Shown here: one piece after another, positions 16,780 to 25,438 of the stretch | Position numbering within the stretch: position 1 is the stretch's first letter | Layout: each line of letters starts with the position of its first letter | Origin: an uncultured Clostridia bacterium | Lineage (GTDB): Bacteria; Bacillota; Clostridia; Christensenellales; Borkfalkiaceae | Direction of reading: 5' to 3' | Length of the DNA stretch: 64,000 nucleotides | Assembly (NCBI GenBank): GCA_947588985.1 | Contig: CANQBG010000001.1 | Location: forward strand, 1 to 64,000 | Notes under the pieces: model-generated | Databases searched by the model: none | What the model saw: the letters and a program-made list of their open reading frames with translations, nothing else | Told to the model about the DNA's origin: nothing | Position numbers and translations under genes: made by a program

Positions 16780-17934
16780 TTATTGCCAGTTTCGCGCCGT
16801 CTCGCGGCAGGCGTCCCACCAGCTCATGCGGGGCGCGTCCTCCGCCGCAACGAGGCGCACGGCATGCACTTCCACCCCGGAGGAAAGCAGCCGGGCGCAT
16901 CCGACCTCTTCCCCTTTCCGAAGCGGCGCCCTGAGTCCTTCGCGGAGGGCGATCTCCACGGAGAAGTCCCCTTCCTTCCCGCGCTCCGTGAAGGCCTTCA
17001 GCGGCTGCTCAGCCATGACGGCGAGTTCGGAGATCTTCCCGCCGCGGATGGGCGCCCGCTCTGCGAGGGGTTCCCCCGCCGCGAGTAGCGTCTTGGTCGT
17101 GTAGCGGTTGAAGGCGTAATCGAGCATGGTCGTGATGCCGTCGAAGCGCGTCTTGGAGTCGCTTGCGCCGATGACGACGGCGACGAGCCGCGTATCCCCG
17201 CGCTTCGCCGTGGCGGCAAGGCAGAATCCCGCCTCCCCCGTAAAGCCCGTCTTTCCACCGTCGCAGCCCGAATAGCTCTTTATGAGTTTGTTGGTATTGG
17301 TGATGCGCGTTGTCCTGCCGTCGGGATGTTGGAAGTCCTCATACCACACGCGGGAAAATTCAAAGTACTTTTCATGCCGCAAAAGCTCCCTCAGCATCAG
17401 AGAGACGTCTTTGGCGCACGAGTACTGCGGATCCTTGGGAAGCCCCGTGCAGTTCGCAAAGAGCGTGTTCTCCGCCCCGAGTTCCTTGGCGCGGGCGTTC
17501 ATGCGCGAGACGAACTCTGCCTCCGAACCCGCGATCCGCTCTGCCAGCGCCACGCAGGAATCGTTGGCGGAACAGACCGCCACCGTTTTCATGAGCTCCT
17601 CCGCGGAATAGGAGAGCCCCGTCTCCAAAAAGACTTGCGAGCCACCCATGCCCGAGGCATTGGCGCTCACAGTGAGCATTTCGCCGTAGGAGAGGTCGCC
17701 GCGGTCCACCGCTTCGAAGGAGAGGATGAGCGTCATGATCTTGCACATGCTCGCGATGGGCAGCCGCTTGGTCTCCTCCCGCGCATAGACGACGGTCCCA
17801 CTCTCCGCGTCGGCGAGATAGGCCGATTTCCCGGCCGCCGTGATCTCCGCCGCGTGTGCGGGGACGCGAGAGGGAATTCCGACGATTGCGGCCGCGATCG
17901 CCGTGACCGCCGTAAGATATAAGAATTTTTTCAT
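16780..17934 (-). CDS. D-alanyl-D-alanine carboxypeptidase (second paralogue)
   Basis: 384 residues with a signal peptide ending near AHA-AE (residue 28). Serine-type D,D-peptidase motifs are Ser62-Met-Cys-Lys65, Ser122-Ala-Asn124 and Lys228-Thr-Gly230. After the catalytic domain comes a beta-rich C-terminal domain (about 290-370) and a short tail with one Trp-rich amphipathic helix, as in PBP5 membrane anchors. It is full-length, unlike the dacF-like gene at 10794. The ATG at 17934 was chosen for the signal peptide; the ribosome site is weak (GTGGGT). A SpoIIM-like gene lies upstream. Confidence 0.93.
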   Translation of the reverse strand: MKKFLYLTAVTAIAAAIVGIPSRVPAHAAEITAAGKSAYLADAESGTVVYAREETKRLPIASMCKIMTLILSFEAVDRGDLSYGEMLTVSANASGMGGSQVFLETGLSYSAEELMKTVAVCSANDSCVALAERIAGSEAEFVSRMNARAKELGAENTLFANCTGLPKDPQYSCAKDVSLMLRELLRHEKYFEFSRVWYEDFQHPDGRTTRITNTNKLIKSYSGCDGGKTGFTGEAGFCLAATAKRGDTRLVAVVIGASDSKTRFDGITTMLDYAFNRYTTKTLLAAGEPLAERAPIRGGKISELAVMAEQPLKAFTERGKEGDFSVEIALREGLRAPLRKGEEVGCARLLSSGVEVHAVRLVAAEDAPRMSWWDACRETARNWQ

Positions 17935-17965
17935 ACCCACAGCATGTGCCGTTTTCGAAAAATTA

Positions 17966-18562
17966 TCAAAACGTTGCGCCGATGGGTCGAAACACCGCGA
18001 GGAGCAGCACGCACTCCACCAGACAGACCGCCGCAATGGCGAGGGCGAGCGCAAGGAGATCGGCGCCGAGCACGCAAAAATCCTGCCGCGTGAAGCGGAA
18101 TTTGGGCGCCCGCGCGCAGGAGAGCGTCGTCGCGCCGATGAGCAGGGCGTCGATTGCGAGATGCACGGGCAGATAGAGCGCAAAGAGGACGAGGATGCCC
18201 GTCACGCCATAGACCGAGCAAAAGATGATGATACTGCCGCCGAGCGTGTAGGAGCGGTACAGGAGGACGGCCGGCGGAAGGATGAGCGCCGCGAAATGCA
18301 GTCCGGCGGCAAGGAGGAGCGCCCCAAGGAGCAAAAACCCGAAGAAGCGCTCCAAAAAGATGCCAAAGATATTCTTTTCCGAAAAGCAGACCTTCACGAG
18401 GTAACTCTCGCAGAGATCGAGATGATAGCCATAGACGGCCTGCGTTTTGACGAAACACATGCCGAGGAGGACGCCCGCGAGGAAAAACCCTCCGAATAGA
18501 AAGAGCGTACGCCGGTGTTCCAGCGCACGCGACAGGCAATCCCGCAAAAAGAAAAGGTCCAT
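17966..18562 (-). CDS. SpoIIM-like multi-pass membrane protein
   Basis: 198 residues from the ATG at 18562, with five hydrophobic segments. The first follows a short basic N-terminus, as in stage II sporulation protein M, and the central part (RSYTLGGSIIIF then LFALYLPVHLAIDALLI) follows the DUF95/SpoIIM layout. SpoIIM is part of the DMP complex that drives engulfment and thins septal peptidoglycan. The neighbouring D,D-carboxypeptidase fits, since spoIIM and dacF lie near each other in Bacillus. The assignment rests on pattern, not on a strict motif. Confidence 0.55.
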   Translation of the reverse strand: MDLFFLRDCLSRALEHRRTLFLFGGFFLAGVLLGMCFVKTQAVYGYHLDLCESYLVKVCFSEKNIFGIFLERFFGFLLLGALLLAAGLHFAALILPPAVLLYRSYTLGGSIIIFCSVYGVTGILVLFALYLPVHLAIDALLIGATTLSCARAPKFRFTRQDFCVLGADLLALALAIAAVCLVECVLLLAVFRPIGATF

Positions 18563-18756
18563 ATTCCACAATATGAACCGTACCTTTGAATTATTCGTGC
18601 AGCCTGCGGGAAGTCGGCAAGGCGGCTCACCTCTGCCTTCAGCTCCGCGACGAATTTCATGGCGGTTTCGGCGTCTTTCGAACCGTCGAGGATATCCAAT
18701 GCGATCCCCTTCAGCTCCGCGATTACGGTCTCGGTCAAGCATGCGGTGCAAGCCAT
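18394..18756 (-). CDS. Possible small protein overlapping the SpoIIM-like gene
   Basis: Starts at ATG 18756 with GGAG 6 bases upstream. The first ~65 residues (MACTACLTETVIAELKG onward) look like a real helical protein with a CxxC at the N-terminus. After that the frame runs inside the SpoIIM-like gene and reads as low-quality sequence, so the true product may end early through a sequencing or natural frameshift. It could be an upstream coding leader for the SpoIIM-like gene. No family recognised. Confidence 0.35.
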   Translation of the reverse strand: MACTACLTETVIAELKGIALDILDGSKDAETAMKFVAELKAEVSRLADFPQAARIIQRYGSYCGIWTFSFCGIACRVRWNTGVRSFYSEGFSSRASSSACVSSKRRPSMAIISISARVTS

Positions 18757-18783
18757 GGCTCACTCCGAAATGCTTCCCAATTA

Positions 18784-18814
18784 CAAAAAAGCCCTCCGGG
18801 GTTCCCGCGGGCTT
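18784..18814 (-). terminator. Terminator after spoIVB
   Basis: On the minus strand AAGCCC, an imperfect inner part (GCGGGAACCCCGGA) and GGGCTT followed by T6, nine bases after the spoIVB stop. Confidence 0.75.
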
Positions 18815-18822
18815 CTCATCCT

Positions 18823-19833
18823 TTAATTCCCGAGCATATTCCCGATCCCGATGCCGTAGCCGCGGGTGGGGTCGTTGAGAAAGACGTGCGTGACGGCGCC
18901 GATGAGTTTCCCGTTCTGCACGATGGGACTTCCGCTCATGCCCTGCACGATGCCGCCCGTCTCCTCGATGAGGCGGGAATCGGTCACTTTGATGACGAAA
19001 TTCTTGTTTTCGCGGTTGTCCGCGTCCACTTTTACGATGCTGATCTCATACTGTTGCGGGCAACTGCCGTCCACCGTAGACCAGATGGTAGCCTTGCCGA
19101 TGGTGGCCTCGGAGAGGGGCGCCGCCTCCATGAGCTCGCAATGCGAGAAGTCGTATTTCTTATCAAACGTCCCATAGAGCCCGGTCGAACACACCTTTTC
19201 GGCCTTCCCGAGCGGCGCGTCGTTCAAAAAGAGCCCGCGGAGCTCCCCCGCCCGGCCGCGGACGCCGCGATTCACGCCGATCACACTGCACAGAAAGACT
19301 TTGCTGTCGGCAATGCCGAGGGAATTGCGGTTTTCGTCGCAGACATCGTGCCCCAACGCACCGAAGCGATAGGTCTTGCAGTCGATGAAGGTCACGGTCC
19401 CGATGCCCGCAAGCGTATCGCGGATGAGGACGCCAATCTTGTATTTCCCGCTCTTCTTATCCTTGGCGGGCACGACCTGCGTCTCCGTCGTCTCGCCCCT
19501 GCGCTTCACGGTCAGGGTGATCTCCTCCCCTCCGCTCCGCTCGAGCGCGGCGTTGAGTTCGGAAATGGAACGGATGCGGATCCCGTCTGCCGCAACGATG
19601 GTATCCCCTACGCGAAGCCCGGCGTCCTCGGCGGGGCGGCGCAGTCCTTCTCCCGTCGCCACCTCGGAGAGGCCGATGATCTCGGTCCCCTCCGCCGAGA
19701 GCATGAAGCCGGCCGTCATGCCTCCGACATAATATTTATCCGCTTCGTCGGCGTTTGCGTCGAGGCGGACCCCTCCGCCCAAAAAGAGAAAGCCGACGAG
19801 CAGCGCGACAAGAAAAAATTTCAGCTTACGCAT
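18823..19833 (-). CDS. spoIVB: SpoIVB serine peptidase
   Basis: 336 residues with GGAGG 7 bases before the ATG. N-terminal signal anchor (residues 5-22), a PDZ domain (about 50-125, GLRVGDTIVAADG) and the S55 peptidase domain with catalytic His in GALGHDVCD and Ser in GGIVQGMSGSPI. In Bacillus it is secreted from the forespore and triggers pro-sigma-K processing. It follows recN, as usual. The usual next gene, spo0A, is absent: a terminator and unrelated genes follow. Confidence 0.96.
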   Translation of the reverse strand: MRKLKFFLVALLVGFLFLGGGVRLDANADEADKYYVGGMTAGFMLSAEGTEIIGLSEVATGEGLRRPAEDAGLRVGDTIVAADGIRIRSISELNAALERSGGEEITLTVKRRGETTETQVVPAKDKKSGKYKIGVLIRDTLAGIGTVTFIDCKTYRFGALGHDVCDENRNSLGIADSKVFLCSVIGVNRGVRGRAGELRGLFLNDAPLGKAEKVCSTGLYGTFDKKYDFSHCELMEAAPLSEATIGKATIWSTVDGSCPQQYEISIVKVDADNRENKNFVIKVTDSRLIEETGGIVQGMSGSPIVQNGKLIGAVTHVFLNDPTRGYGIGIGNMLGN

Positions 19834-19855
19834 GGTATCCTCCGTTTGCAGAAGA

Positions 19856-19884
19856 TAATTTGCGTAAGCCGAGAAAATCTATTC
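19856..19884 (-). promoter_or_regulatory. Weak sigma-F/G-type promoter candidate for spoIVB
   Basis: GAATA (19884-19880), 17 bases, CAAATTA (19862-19856) on the minus strand, near the GHATR/CATNHTA patterns, 23 bases before the spoIVB start. One mismatch at the -10 and a slightly short spacer keep confidence low. Confidence 0.3.
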
Positions 19885-19898
19885 CGGGATCCCCTATC

Positions 19899-21587
19899 TC
19901 ATGACAGGGACTTTTTGTAAACTTCCGCCTCGCTGAGCAGCTCCTGTGCATGGGCGCGGACGTGCTCGCTCCCGCCCCCGATGAGGCGCACGAGCTCCTC
20001 GAGCCGCCCCTCGGCGTCCAATTCCCGCATTCGGGAGAAGGTCTTTCCGCCCTCTTCCCGCTTTTCGATGAGGAATTCTCTGTCCGCGAAGCACGCGATC
20101 TGCGCGAGGTGGGTGACGGCGAGAAGCTGGACCCGCCGCGCGATCTTGATGAACTTCTCCCCCACGACTCTGGCCGTCCGGCCACCGATGCCCGCATCGA
20201 TCTCATCGAAGATGTAGGTGCCGATGCCCCCGTCCGTCGAGAGCTGCGCCTTCACGGCGAGCATGAATCTACTCATTTCGCCGCCGCTGATGATCTTGCC
20301 GAGCTCCTTTAAGGGCTCGCCCGCATTGGCGGAAAAGCGGAACCGCACCCCGCCGAGCCCCTCCGACGTCGCCTTGCCCACGTCCTCTTCGGTGAAATCG
20401 TCGAATTCCACTTCGAACCGTGCGGAAGGGATGCCCAACGTCTTAAGCTCCTCCGTCACGCTGCCCGTGAAATGCTCTGCCGCCGATTTCCGGATGCCGG
20501 CGAGCTCGCGGCAGACGCCGAAGAGCCGATGTTCCGTCTCGGAGAGTTCATGCGTCAGCTCCTCGTAGCGCGCTCCGCTGTTGGTGAGGAGATCGTATTC
20601 CGCGACGGCCTTTTCGAGGAAGGCGTGGATGGCGGCGACGTCCCCGCCGTATTTGCGCTTCAACGCCTTGAGCTCATCGAGCCGATTTTCCACGCGCTCC
20701 GCCTCGCGCTCATCCATATCCATCTCATCGAGCAACGATTCCACGCCGTCCGCGATGTCCGAGAGTTCCTCTGCGGCCGCGGAGAGCCGTTCGGAGAGCG
20801 CCTCACAGGCCTTTTCATAGGTAGAAATGCCCGCAAGCGCGCGCGTGGCACTGTGTGTGCCGTCCACCGCACCGCCGTCCGCGAGCAGATGATCGCGCGC
20901 CGCCGCGAGACCGCTCACGATCTTTTCGGCATTCCGGAAGCGCGTCCTGAGCGCAAGGAGTTCCTCCTCCTCGCCCTCCTTGAGATCGGCGCGCCGGATC
21001 TCGTCGATTTGATATTTCAGAATATCCAACCGCCGGCTGCGCTCCCCTTCGTCTCCGCCGACGAGCGCGAGTTCTGCAAGGATGTCCTTCCGCGCGGAGA
21101 GCAGCGCCCGCACTTCGGCCTTTTTTTGAGCCGCAGGCTCCCCGGCCACCGAATCGAGCAAGCGGAGCTGGTTGGCCTCCTTCAGCAGGAAGAAATGCTC
21201 GCTCTGCCCGTGGACGTCCACGAGGCGGGAAGTCACCCGCCGCAACATGGAGACGGTGACGGTGCAGCCGTTGAGCTTCAGGCTCCCCCGCCCGTCCGCC
21301 GTCAGTTTCCGCGAGATGACGAGGGTGTCGTCGGGCTCGATGTCATATTCTTCGAGTACGGCGTTGACTTCTTCGGAGGAAGTAAATTCGGCGCGGACAA
21401 GGCAGTGGTCCGTGCCCGAACGGATCATCCCGCGGTCGGCCTTGGCGCCGAGCACAAAGTCGATAGAGTCGAGGATGACCGATTTCCCCGCGCCCGTCTC
21501 GCCCGTCAGGACGTTGAGCCCCTCGCAGAATTCGAGTTCCGCGCGGTCGATGAGGGCGACGTTTTCAATGGTAAGCCGTTTTAACAT
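19899..21587 (-). CDS. recN: DNA repair ATPase RecN
   Basis: 562 residues, SMC-like. Walker A GETGAGKS at residues 29-36, long coiled-coil segments from about 150 to 370, ABC signature ISGGEMSRFMLA and Walker B TYIFDEIDAGIGG near 475. RecN holds DNA ends in double-strand break repair and is often LexA-controlled. It starts 3 bases after the argR stop, so the two are one operon. Confidence 0.97.
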   Translation of the reverse strand: MLKRLTIENVALIDRAELEFCEGLNVLTGETGAGKSVILDSIDFVLGAKADRGMIRSGTDHCLVRAEFTSSEEVNAVLEEYDIEPDDTLVISRKLTADGRGSLKLNGCTVTVSMLRRVTSRLVDVHGQSEHFFLLKEANQLRLLDSVAGEPAAQKKAEVRALLSARKDILAELALVGGDEGERSRRLDILKYQIDEIRRADLKEGEEEELLALRTRFRNAEKIVSGLAAARDHLLADGGAVDGTHSATRALAGISTYEKACEALSERLSAAAEELSDIADGVESLLDEMDMDEREAERVENRLDELKALKRKYGGDVAAIHAFLEKAVAEYDLLTNSGARYEELTHELSETEHRLFGVCRELAGIRKSAAEHFTGSVTEELKTLGIPSARFEVEFDDFTEEDVGKATSEGLGGVRFRFSANAGEPLKELGKIISGGEMSRFMLAVKAQLSTDGGIGTYIFDEIDAGIGGRTARVVGEKFIKIARRVQLLAVTHLAQIACFADREFLIEKREEGGKTFSRMRELDAEGRLEELVRLIGGGSEHVRAHAQELLSEAEVYKKSLS

Positions 21588-21590
21588 GGA

Positions 21591-22046
21591 TCACAATTTC
21601 AAAAGCGTTTCCAGCCGTCCGCATACGGTGTGCGCGTCCGAAGCCGTTTCGCAGACGATGAGCAGCGTGTCGTCGCCGGAGATGGTCCCCACGATCTCCC
21701 GATAATTGAGCCTGTCCACGACGACGCCCGCATTCCCGCCGTTGCCGTTGAGCGTCTTGATGACGATGAGATTGCCCACGGGGCGGATGGATTCCACGCA
21801 GGTCGTGAAGAGGGAGCGCATCTTTTCGGAGATGCCCGTCTCGCTTTCCTTGGAGGAGGCATAGCGGAAGCGCTTTGCGGCCCCCTTGACCTTGAAGAGA
21901 TGCAGTTCCTTGATGTCGCGCGAGACCGTCGCCTGCGTGACCGAGTACCCCGCTGCGGCGAGCTCCGCGCAGAGTTCTTCCTGCGTCTCGATCTCCTTTT
22001 CCGCGATCAGTTCGAGAATTTTCCCGTGTCTTAAATTCCTTTGCAT
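21591..22046 (-). CDS. argR: Arginine repressor ArgR/AhrC
   Basis: 151 residues. N-terminal winged helix (RHGKILELIAEKEIETQEELCAELAAAGYSVTQATVSRDIKEL, written here only as the family pattern, residues 5-50) and C-terminal arginine-binding/hexamer domain with GTISGDDTLLIV. It represses arginine synthesis genes and in Bacillota often precedes recN. The ATG at 22046 lacks a strong ribosome site, so translation may depend on coupling or an A-rich leader. Confidence 0.95.
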   Translation of the reverse strand: MQRNLRHGKILELIAEKEIETQEELCAELAAAGYSVTQATVSRDIKELHLFKVKGAAKRFRYASSKESETGISEKMRSLFTTCVESIRPVGNLIVIKTLNGNGGNAGVVVDRLNYREIVGTISGDDTLLIVCETASDAHTVCGRLETLLKL

Positions 22047-22114
22047 AATTTTTCCCCTTGATGATTCGATGATTCTGTTGCGATCGGTCTCTCATGCCGA
22101 TCGGGATGTCGGAT

Positions 22115-22906
22115 TCAAGCCAATTTTTGCGTCAGTTTGGAAAAGAACGCGTGCGGATCGCGCGTGAGGAAGGCCGCGGAGAGCGGCGAACGACGCACGG
22201 TGAGGCCCGTGTTTGCGGTCACTTCTCCCAAAAATTCCCCGTCTCCGTAGGCCATGAGCACATCGTGCTCCGCGATGGAAAACCCGAGTTCCCCCGTATC
22301 CGAAAAGACGGTCGGCCGCGCCTTCATGGAGAAGGAGCAGACGGGCGTCAACAAAAATGCGGGGCAATCGGGCGTGAGGATGCTTCCCCCCGCCGAAAGC
22401 GAATAGGCCGTGGAGCCCGTCGGCGTGGCCACGATGAGGCCGTCCGCCATGAAACTGCCCGCGTCCCGCCCGTTGTAGGCGAGAGAAATGCGCTCCACGC
22501 GGTTGGCGCGTTGCGGCGAGATTTCCCGGAGGAGGGCCAGCTCATTGAGGCAGGTGGCCCTTTGCTCCCCGAGCGAAATCTCGAGCATCGTCCGCCGGAT
22601 CACGGGAGGCTCCTCGCGAAGGACGAGCTCCGCGGCGGCGCCGATGTCCGCGCGTTCGAATTCGGTGAGGAACCCGACGCGCCCGTAGTTTACGCCGACC
22701 AGCGGGATCTTCATGGCGGCAGCACGCTTTGCGGCGCGCAACATACAGCCGTCTCCGCCGAGGACGATCAGGCGGTCTATCTCGTCCGCCTCCTCCGCGT
22801 CGGCAAAAATTGCGACGTATGCCCCCGCTTCGCGGATGCGCCGCGCCAAGGCGTCCACATCCGCCTGAGGGACTTGATCGGGATTGTAATCAATGGCGAT
22901 CTTCAT
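22115..22906 (-). CDS. nadK: NAD kinase
   Basis: 263 residues from the ATG at 22906, with GAGGGG 8 bases upstream; a GTG nine bases earlier is less likely. The GGDG motif (VLGGDGCML, near residue 60) and YGRVGFLTEF and the TPTGSTAYSLSAGGSI signature mark the NAD/diacylglycerol-kinase fold. It phosphorylates NAD+ to NADP+. It lies between tlyA and argR in the conserved Clostridia order. Confidence 0.95.
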   Translation of the reverse strand: MKIAIDYNPDQVPQADVDALARRIREAGAYVAIFADAEEADEIDRLIVLGGDGCMLRAAKRAAAMKIPLVGVNYGRVGFLTEFERADIGAAAELVLREEPPVIRRTMLEISLGEQRATCLNELALLREISPQRANRVERISLAYNGRDAGSFMADGLIVATPTGSTAYSLSAGGSILTPDCPAFLLTPVCSFSMKARPTVFSDTGELGFSIAEHDVLMAYGDGEFLGEVTANTGLTVRRSPLSAAFLTRDPHAFFSKLTQKLA

Positions 22907-22976
22907 CCTGTTCACCCCTCATATTATACAATCTTTATTGCATAATTGCAAGTACTTTCCCAATTTTTTCGCAAAG

Positions 22977-23735
22977 TTACAAAAATTTTTCCGCTTGCAG
23001 GAGCCACCGGTCCTTGGCGAGCGGCGGAAGGTCTTTCCTGAGCCAAACGACGTATTCCACATTCTTCTTGGGGAAGATGGGCGCGTTGACGATGGCCTGC
23101 GGCGCAAGCCCTACGCACAGGCAGTCGTCGTAAAACGCGGAGAGCAGGGCGCGGTGCTTGGCGGGGGACACGATCCCGCTTTTCCCTACGCCCCCCTTCC
23201 CGCATTCGAATTGCGGCTTGAATAAGACGACGGCCTCCCCCGTCTCTGGGAGGATGGCGGACATGGCGGGAAGCACGAGGCGCAGCGAGATGAAACTCAA
23301 ATCGGAGACGAGCCCATCGAGAGGCGTGGGAAAACTCTCCGGGCCGAGGAAGCGGGCATTGGTCTCGTCCATCACGACGACGCGCGGATCGGCGGCGATC
23401 CGACCGTCGAGCTGGCTCTTCCCCACGTCCACACAGTAGACGCGCGCCGCCCCGTGGCGCAGGAGGCAGTCGGTGAAGCCGCCCGTGCTAGCGCCGAGGT
23501 CGGCATATGTCTTTCCCGCCGCGTGAAGCCCGAATACCGCAAAGGCGCGCTCGAGCTTCCTGCCGCCGTTGGAGACGAAGTCCTCCCCGTCGAGGACAGT
23601 GAACCTGTCCCCTTCTTCGATGTTGTCCGCCGGCCCCAAGGGTTTTCCGTCACGCAAAACGCGGCCCGCGGCAAGCGCCTCCTTGGCCTTTGTCCGCGAG
23701 CCGAATTTCTCGGAAAAAAATTTATCCGCGCGCAT
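22977..23735 (-). CDS. tlyA: TlyA-family rRNA 2'-O-methyltransferase / hemolysin-like
   Basis: 252 residues. S4 domain at residues 1-60 and a Rossmann SAM-binding domain starting YADLGASTGGFTDCLL, with VDVGKSQLD and FKPQFECG. TlyA methylates 16S and 23S rRNA riboses. ATG at 23735 has GGAGG six bases before it and overlaps the dxs stop by 14 bases. Confidence 0.94.
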   Translation of the reverse strand: MRADKFFSEKFGSRTKAKEALAAGRVLRDGKPLGPADNIEEGDRFTVLDGEDFVSNGGRKLERAFAVFGLHAAGKTYADLGASTGGFTDCLLRHGAARVYCVDVGKSQLDGRIAADPRVVVMDETNARFLGPESFPTPLDGLVSDLSFISLRLVLPAMSAILPETGEAVVLFKPQFECGKGGVGKSGIVSPAKHRALLSAFYDDCLCVGLAPQAIVNAPIFPKKNVEYVVWLRKDLPPLAKDRWLLQAEKFL

Positions 23736-25431
23736 GGAGCGCCTCCAAAAGCTTTACGATCTCCTCGGGGTCCAATCCATAGCGGACGGAGAGCCGTTGC
23801 GGCTCGCCGTGCGGAATGAAGGCGTCGCGCAGGCCGAAGGAAAAGATTGTTTTCCCGCTCCCCACGAGCGCTCTCCTCACGGCGTCCCCGAATCCCCCCG
23901 CGAGCACGTTATCCTCGAGAGTGACGATGTAGTTCTCGGGCCGCCCCGTGAGGAAGGTAAGGTCGAGCGGCTTTACAAAGCGGGCATTTGCGAGGGAGAC
24001 CTGGATTCCCCGCTTTTCGGCCTCTTTTATGGCAAATTGCGCGATTTTGAGGCAGCGTTCGCCCACCGCACAGAGAATTATGTCTGAAATAGTACTATGT
24101 AAAAGCTCGAATTTCCCCATTTCGACGGGCGCGATCACCCCCTCTTCCCCGTATCTCGGGTAGCGGATGGCGAGCGGATGCGCATAATCGGCGCTCATGC
24201 GGAGCATGCTCCGAAACTCCCCCAAGTCCTTCGGCGCGGCGATCGTGAGGTTGGGGATCAGGGAGAGATAGGAGAGATCGAAGATGCCCTGGTGCGTCTC
24301 GCCGTCGTGCCCCGTGATCCCGGCGCGGTCGATGCAAAAAGTCACGGGCAGGTCCTGTCCGCAGACGTCGTGGATGACCTCGTCGAAGGCGCGCTGTAAA
24401 AAGGTGGAATAGATGGCGTAATACGGCTTCATCCCCGCGGCCGCCATCGAGGCCGCGAGCACGGAGGCGTGTTCCTCGCAGATCCCCACATCGAAACTGC
24501 GCGCGGGGAATTTTTCGAAGAAGGGTCGCAGTCCGAGGCTGTCCGTCATGGCGGCCGTCACGGCGACGATGCGCTCGTCCCGTTCCGCAAGCCGCATGAG
24601 TTCCTCCCCGAGTACGGCGGAATACTCCTTGCCGCGCTTGGGAGCGGGGCTGAGGCCATGCGTCTCCGTCGGCGCGTTCTCGGCAAAGGAATACCCCTGC
24701 CCCTTCCGCGTCACGACGTGCAAGAGCACGCTCCCGCTTCGGAGCTCTTCCTTGGCCTCCTCGAGCGCGGGGATGAGCGCTTCGAGGTCGTTGCCGTTTA
24801 CGATGCCGCGGTAGGTGAGCCCGAATTGTTCCAAGAGGCGGACGCTCTCCCCCGCCGCGCTCTCCTTCAAAGCGTCGAGGATCTCCTGCGTTCCCCCCTC
24901 CGTCGGGGAGATCGACATGCCGTTGTCGTTGAGGACGATGAGGACGTTGGTCCGCAGCAGTTTGAGGCTGTTGAGCGCTTCATAGACGAGGCCGTTCTGG
25001 AAGGAGCCGTCCCCGATGAGCGCGATCACGGCGTAGTCCTCTCCCCTGAGGTCGCGCGCCTTGGCGATGCCAAGCGCCGCGGAGACGGAAGTCCCGGCAT
25101 GCCCCGTCCCGTAGGCGTCGTAGGGGCTCTCTTCTCGCTTGGGAAAGCCGGAGATTCCCCCCTCCTGCCGCAAGGTAAAAAAGAGCGGCGCACGCTCGGA
25201 GAGCAGTTTGTGCGTATAGCACTGATGTCCCACGTCGAATATGAGCTTATCCCGCGGGAAGTCGAACACCCGATGGAGCGCCACGGTGAGTTCCACCGTC
25301 CCGAGATTGGAGGAGAGATGCCCGCCGCATGCGGAAACGGTGCGGAAGATCTCCTCCCGCAACGTCTCACAGAGGCGATGGAGTTGTTCCATGGAGCCAT
25401 GTTTGAGCTCCGTCTGCGAAATAGTTCTCAT
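23722..25431 (-). CDS. dxs: 1-deoxy-D-xylulose-5-phosphate synthase
   Basis: 569 residues, shorter than the usual 610-640. Thiamine-diphosphate enzyme of the MEP isoprenoid pathway: HLSSNLGTVELTVALH, FDVGHQCYTHK, the ThDP GDG motif in IGDGSFQNGLVYEALN, ICEEHA and DRAGITGHDGETHQGIFD are seen. The deficit is mainly in the loop after the GDG motif and near the C-terminus. It is followed 7 bases upstream by ispA, which uses its product line. A copy of the dispersed motif (24077-24096) is read as STISDII. Confidence 0.95.
   Translation of the reverse strand: MRTISQTELKHGSMEQLHRLCETLREEIFRTVSACGGHLSSNLGTVELTVALHRVFDFPRDKLIFDVGHQCYTHKLLSERAPLFFTLRQEGGISGFPKREESPYDAYGTGHAGTSVSAALGIAKARDLRGEDYAVIALIGDGSFQNGLVYEALNSLKLLRTNVLIVLNDNGMSISPTEGGTQEILDALKESAAGESVRLLEQFGLTYRGIVNGNDLEALIPALEEAKEELRSGSVLLHVVTRKGQGYSFAENAPTETHGLSPAPKRGKEYSAVLGEELMRLAERDERIVAVTAAMTDSLGLRPFFEKFPARSFDVGICEEHASVLAASMAAAGMKPYYAIYSTFLQRAFDEVIHDVCGQDLPVTFCIDRAGITGHDGETHQGIFDLSYLSLIPNLTIAAPKDLGEFRSMLRMSADYAHPLAIRYPRYGEEGVIAPVEMGKFELLHSTISDIILCAVGERCLKIAQFAIKEAEKRGIQVSLANARFVKPLDLTFLTGRPENYIVTLEDNVLAGGFGDAVRRALVGSGKTIFSFGLRDAFIPHGEPQRLSVRYGLDPEEIVKLLEALHARG
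24077..24096 (-). repeat. Dispersed 20-bp motif, copy D (inside dxs)
   Basis: ATTATGTCTGAAATAGTACT on the + strand, followed by ATGTAAAA. On the coding strand it encodes STISDII, in the same frame as copy E in spoIIIAE (STMSDII). Confidence 0.6.
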
Positions 25432-25438
25432 AGCTGAC

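Noticed and set aside
16650..16780. Lysine riboswitch before lysA
   Set aside because: The promoter abuts the start codon, leaving no leader for an aptamer.
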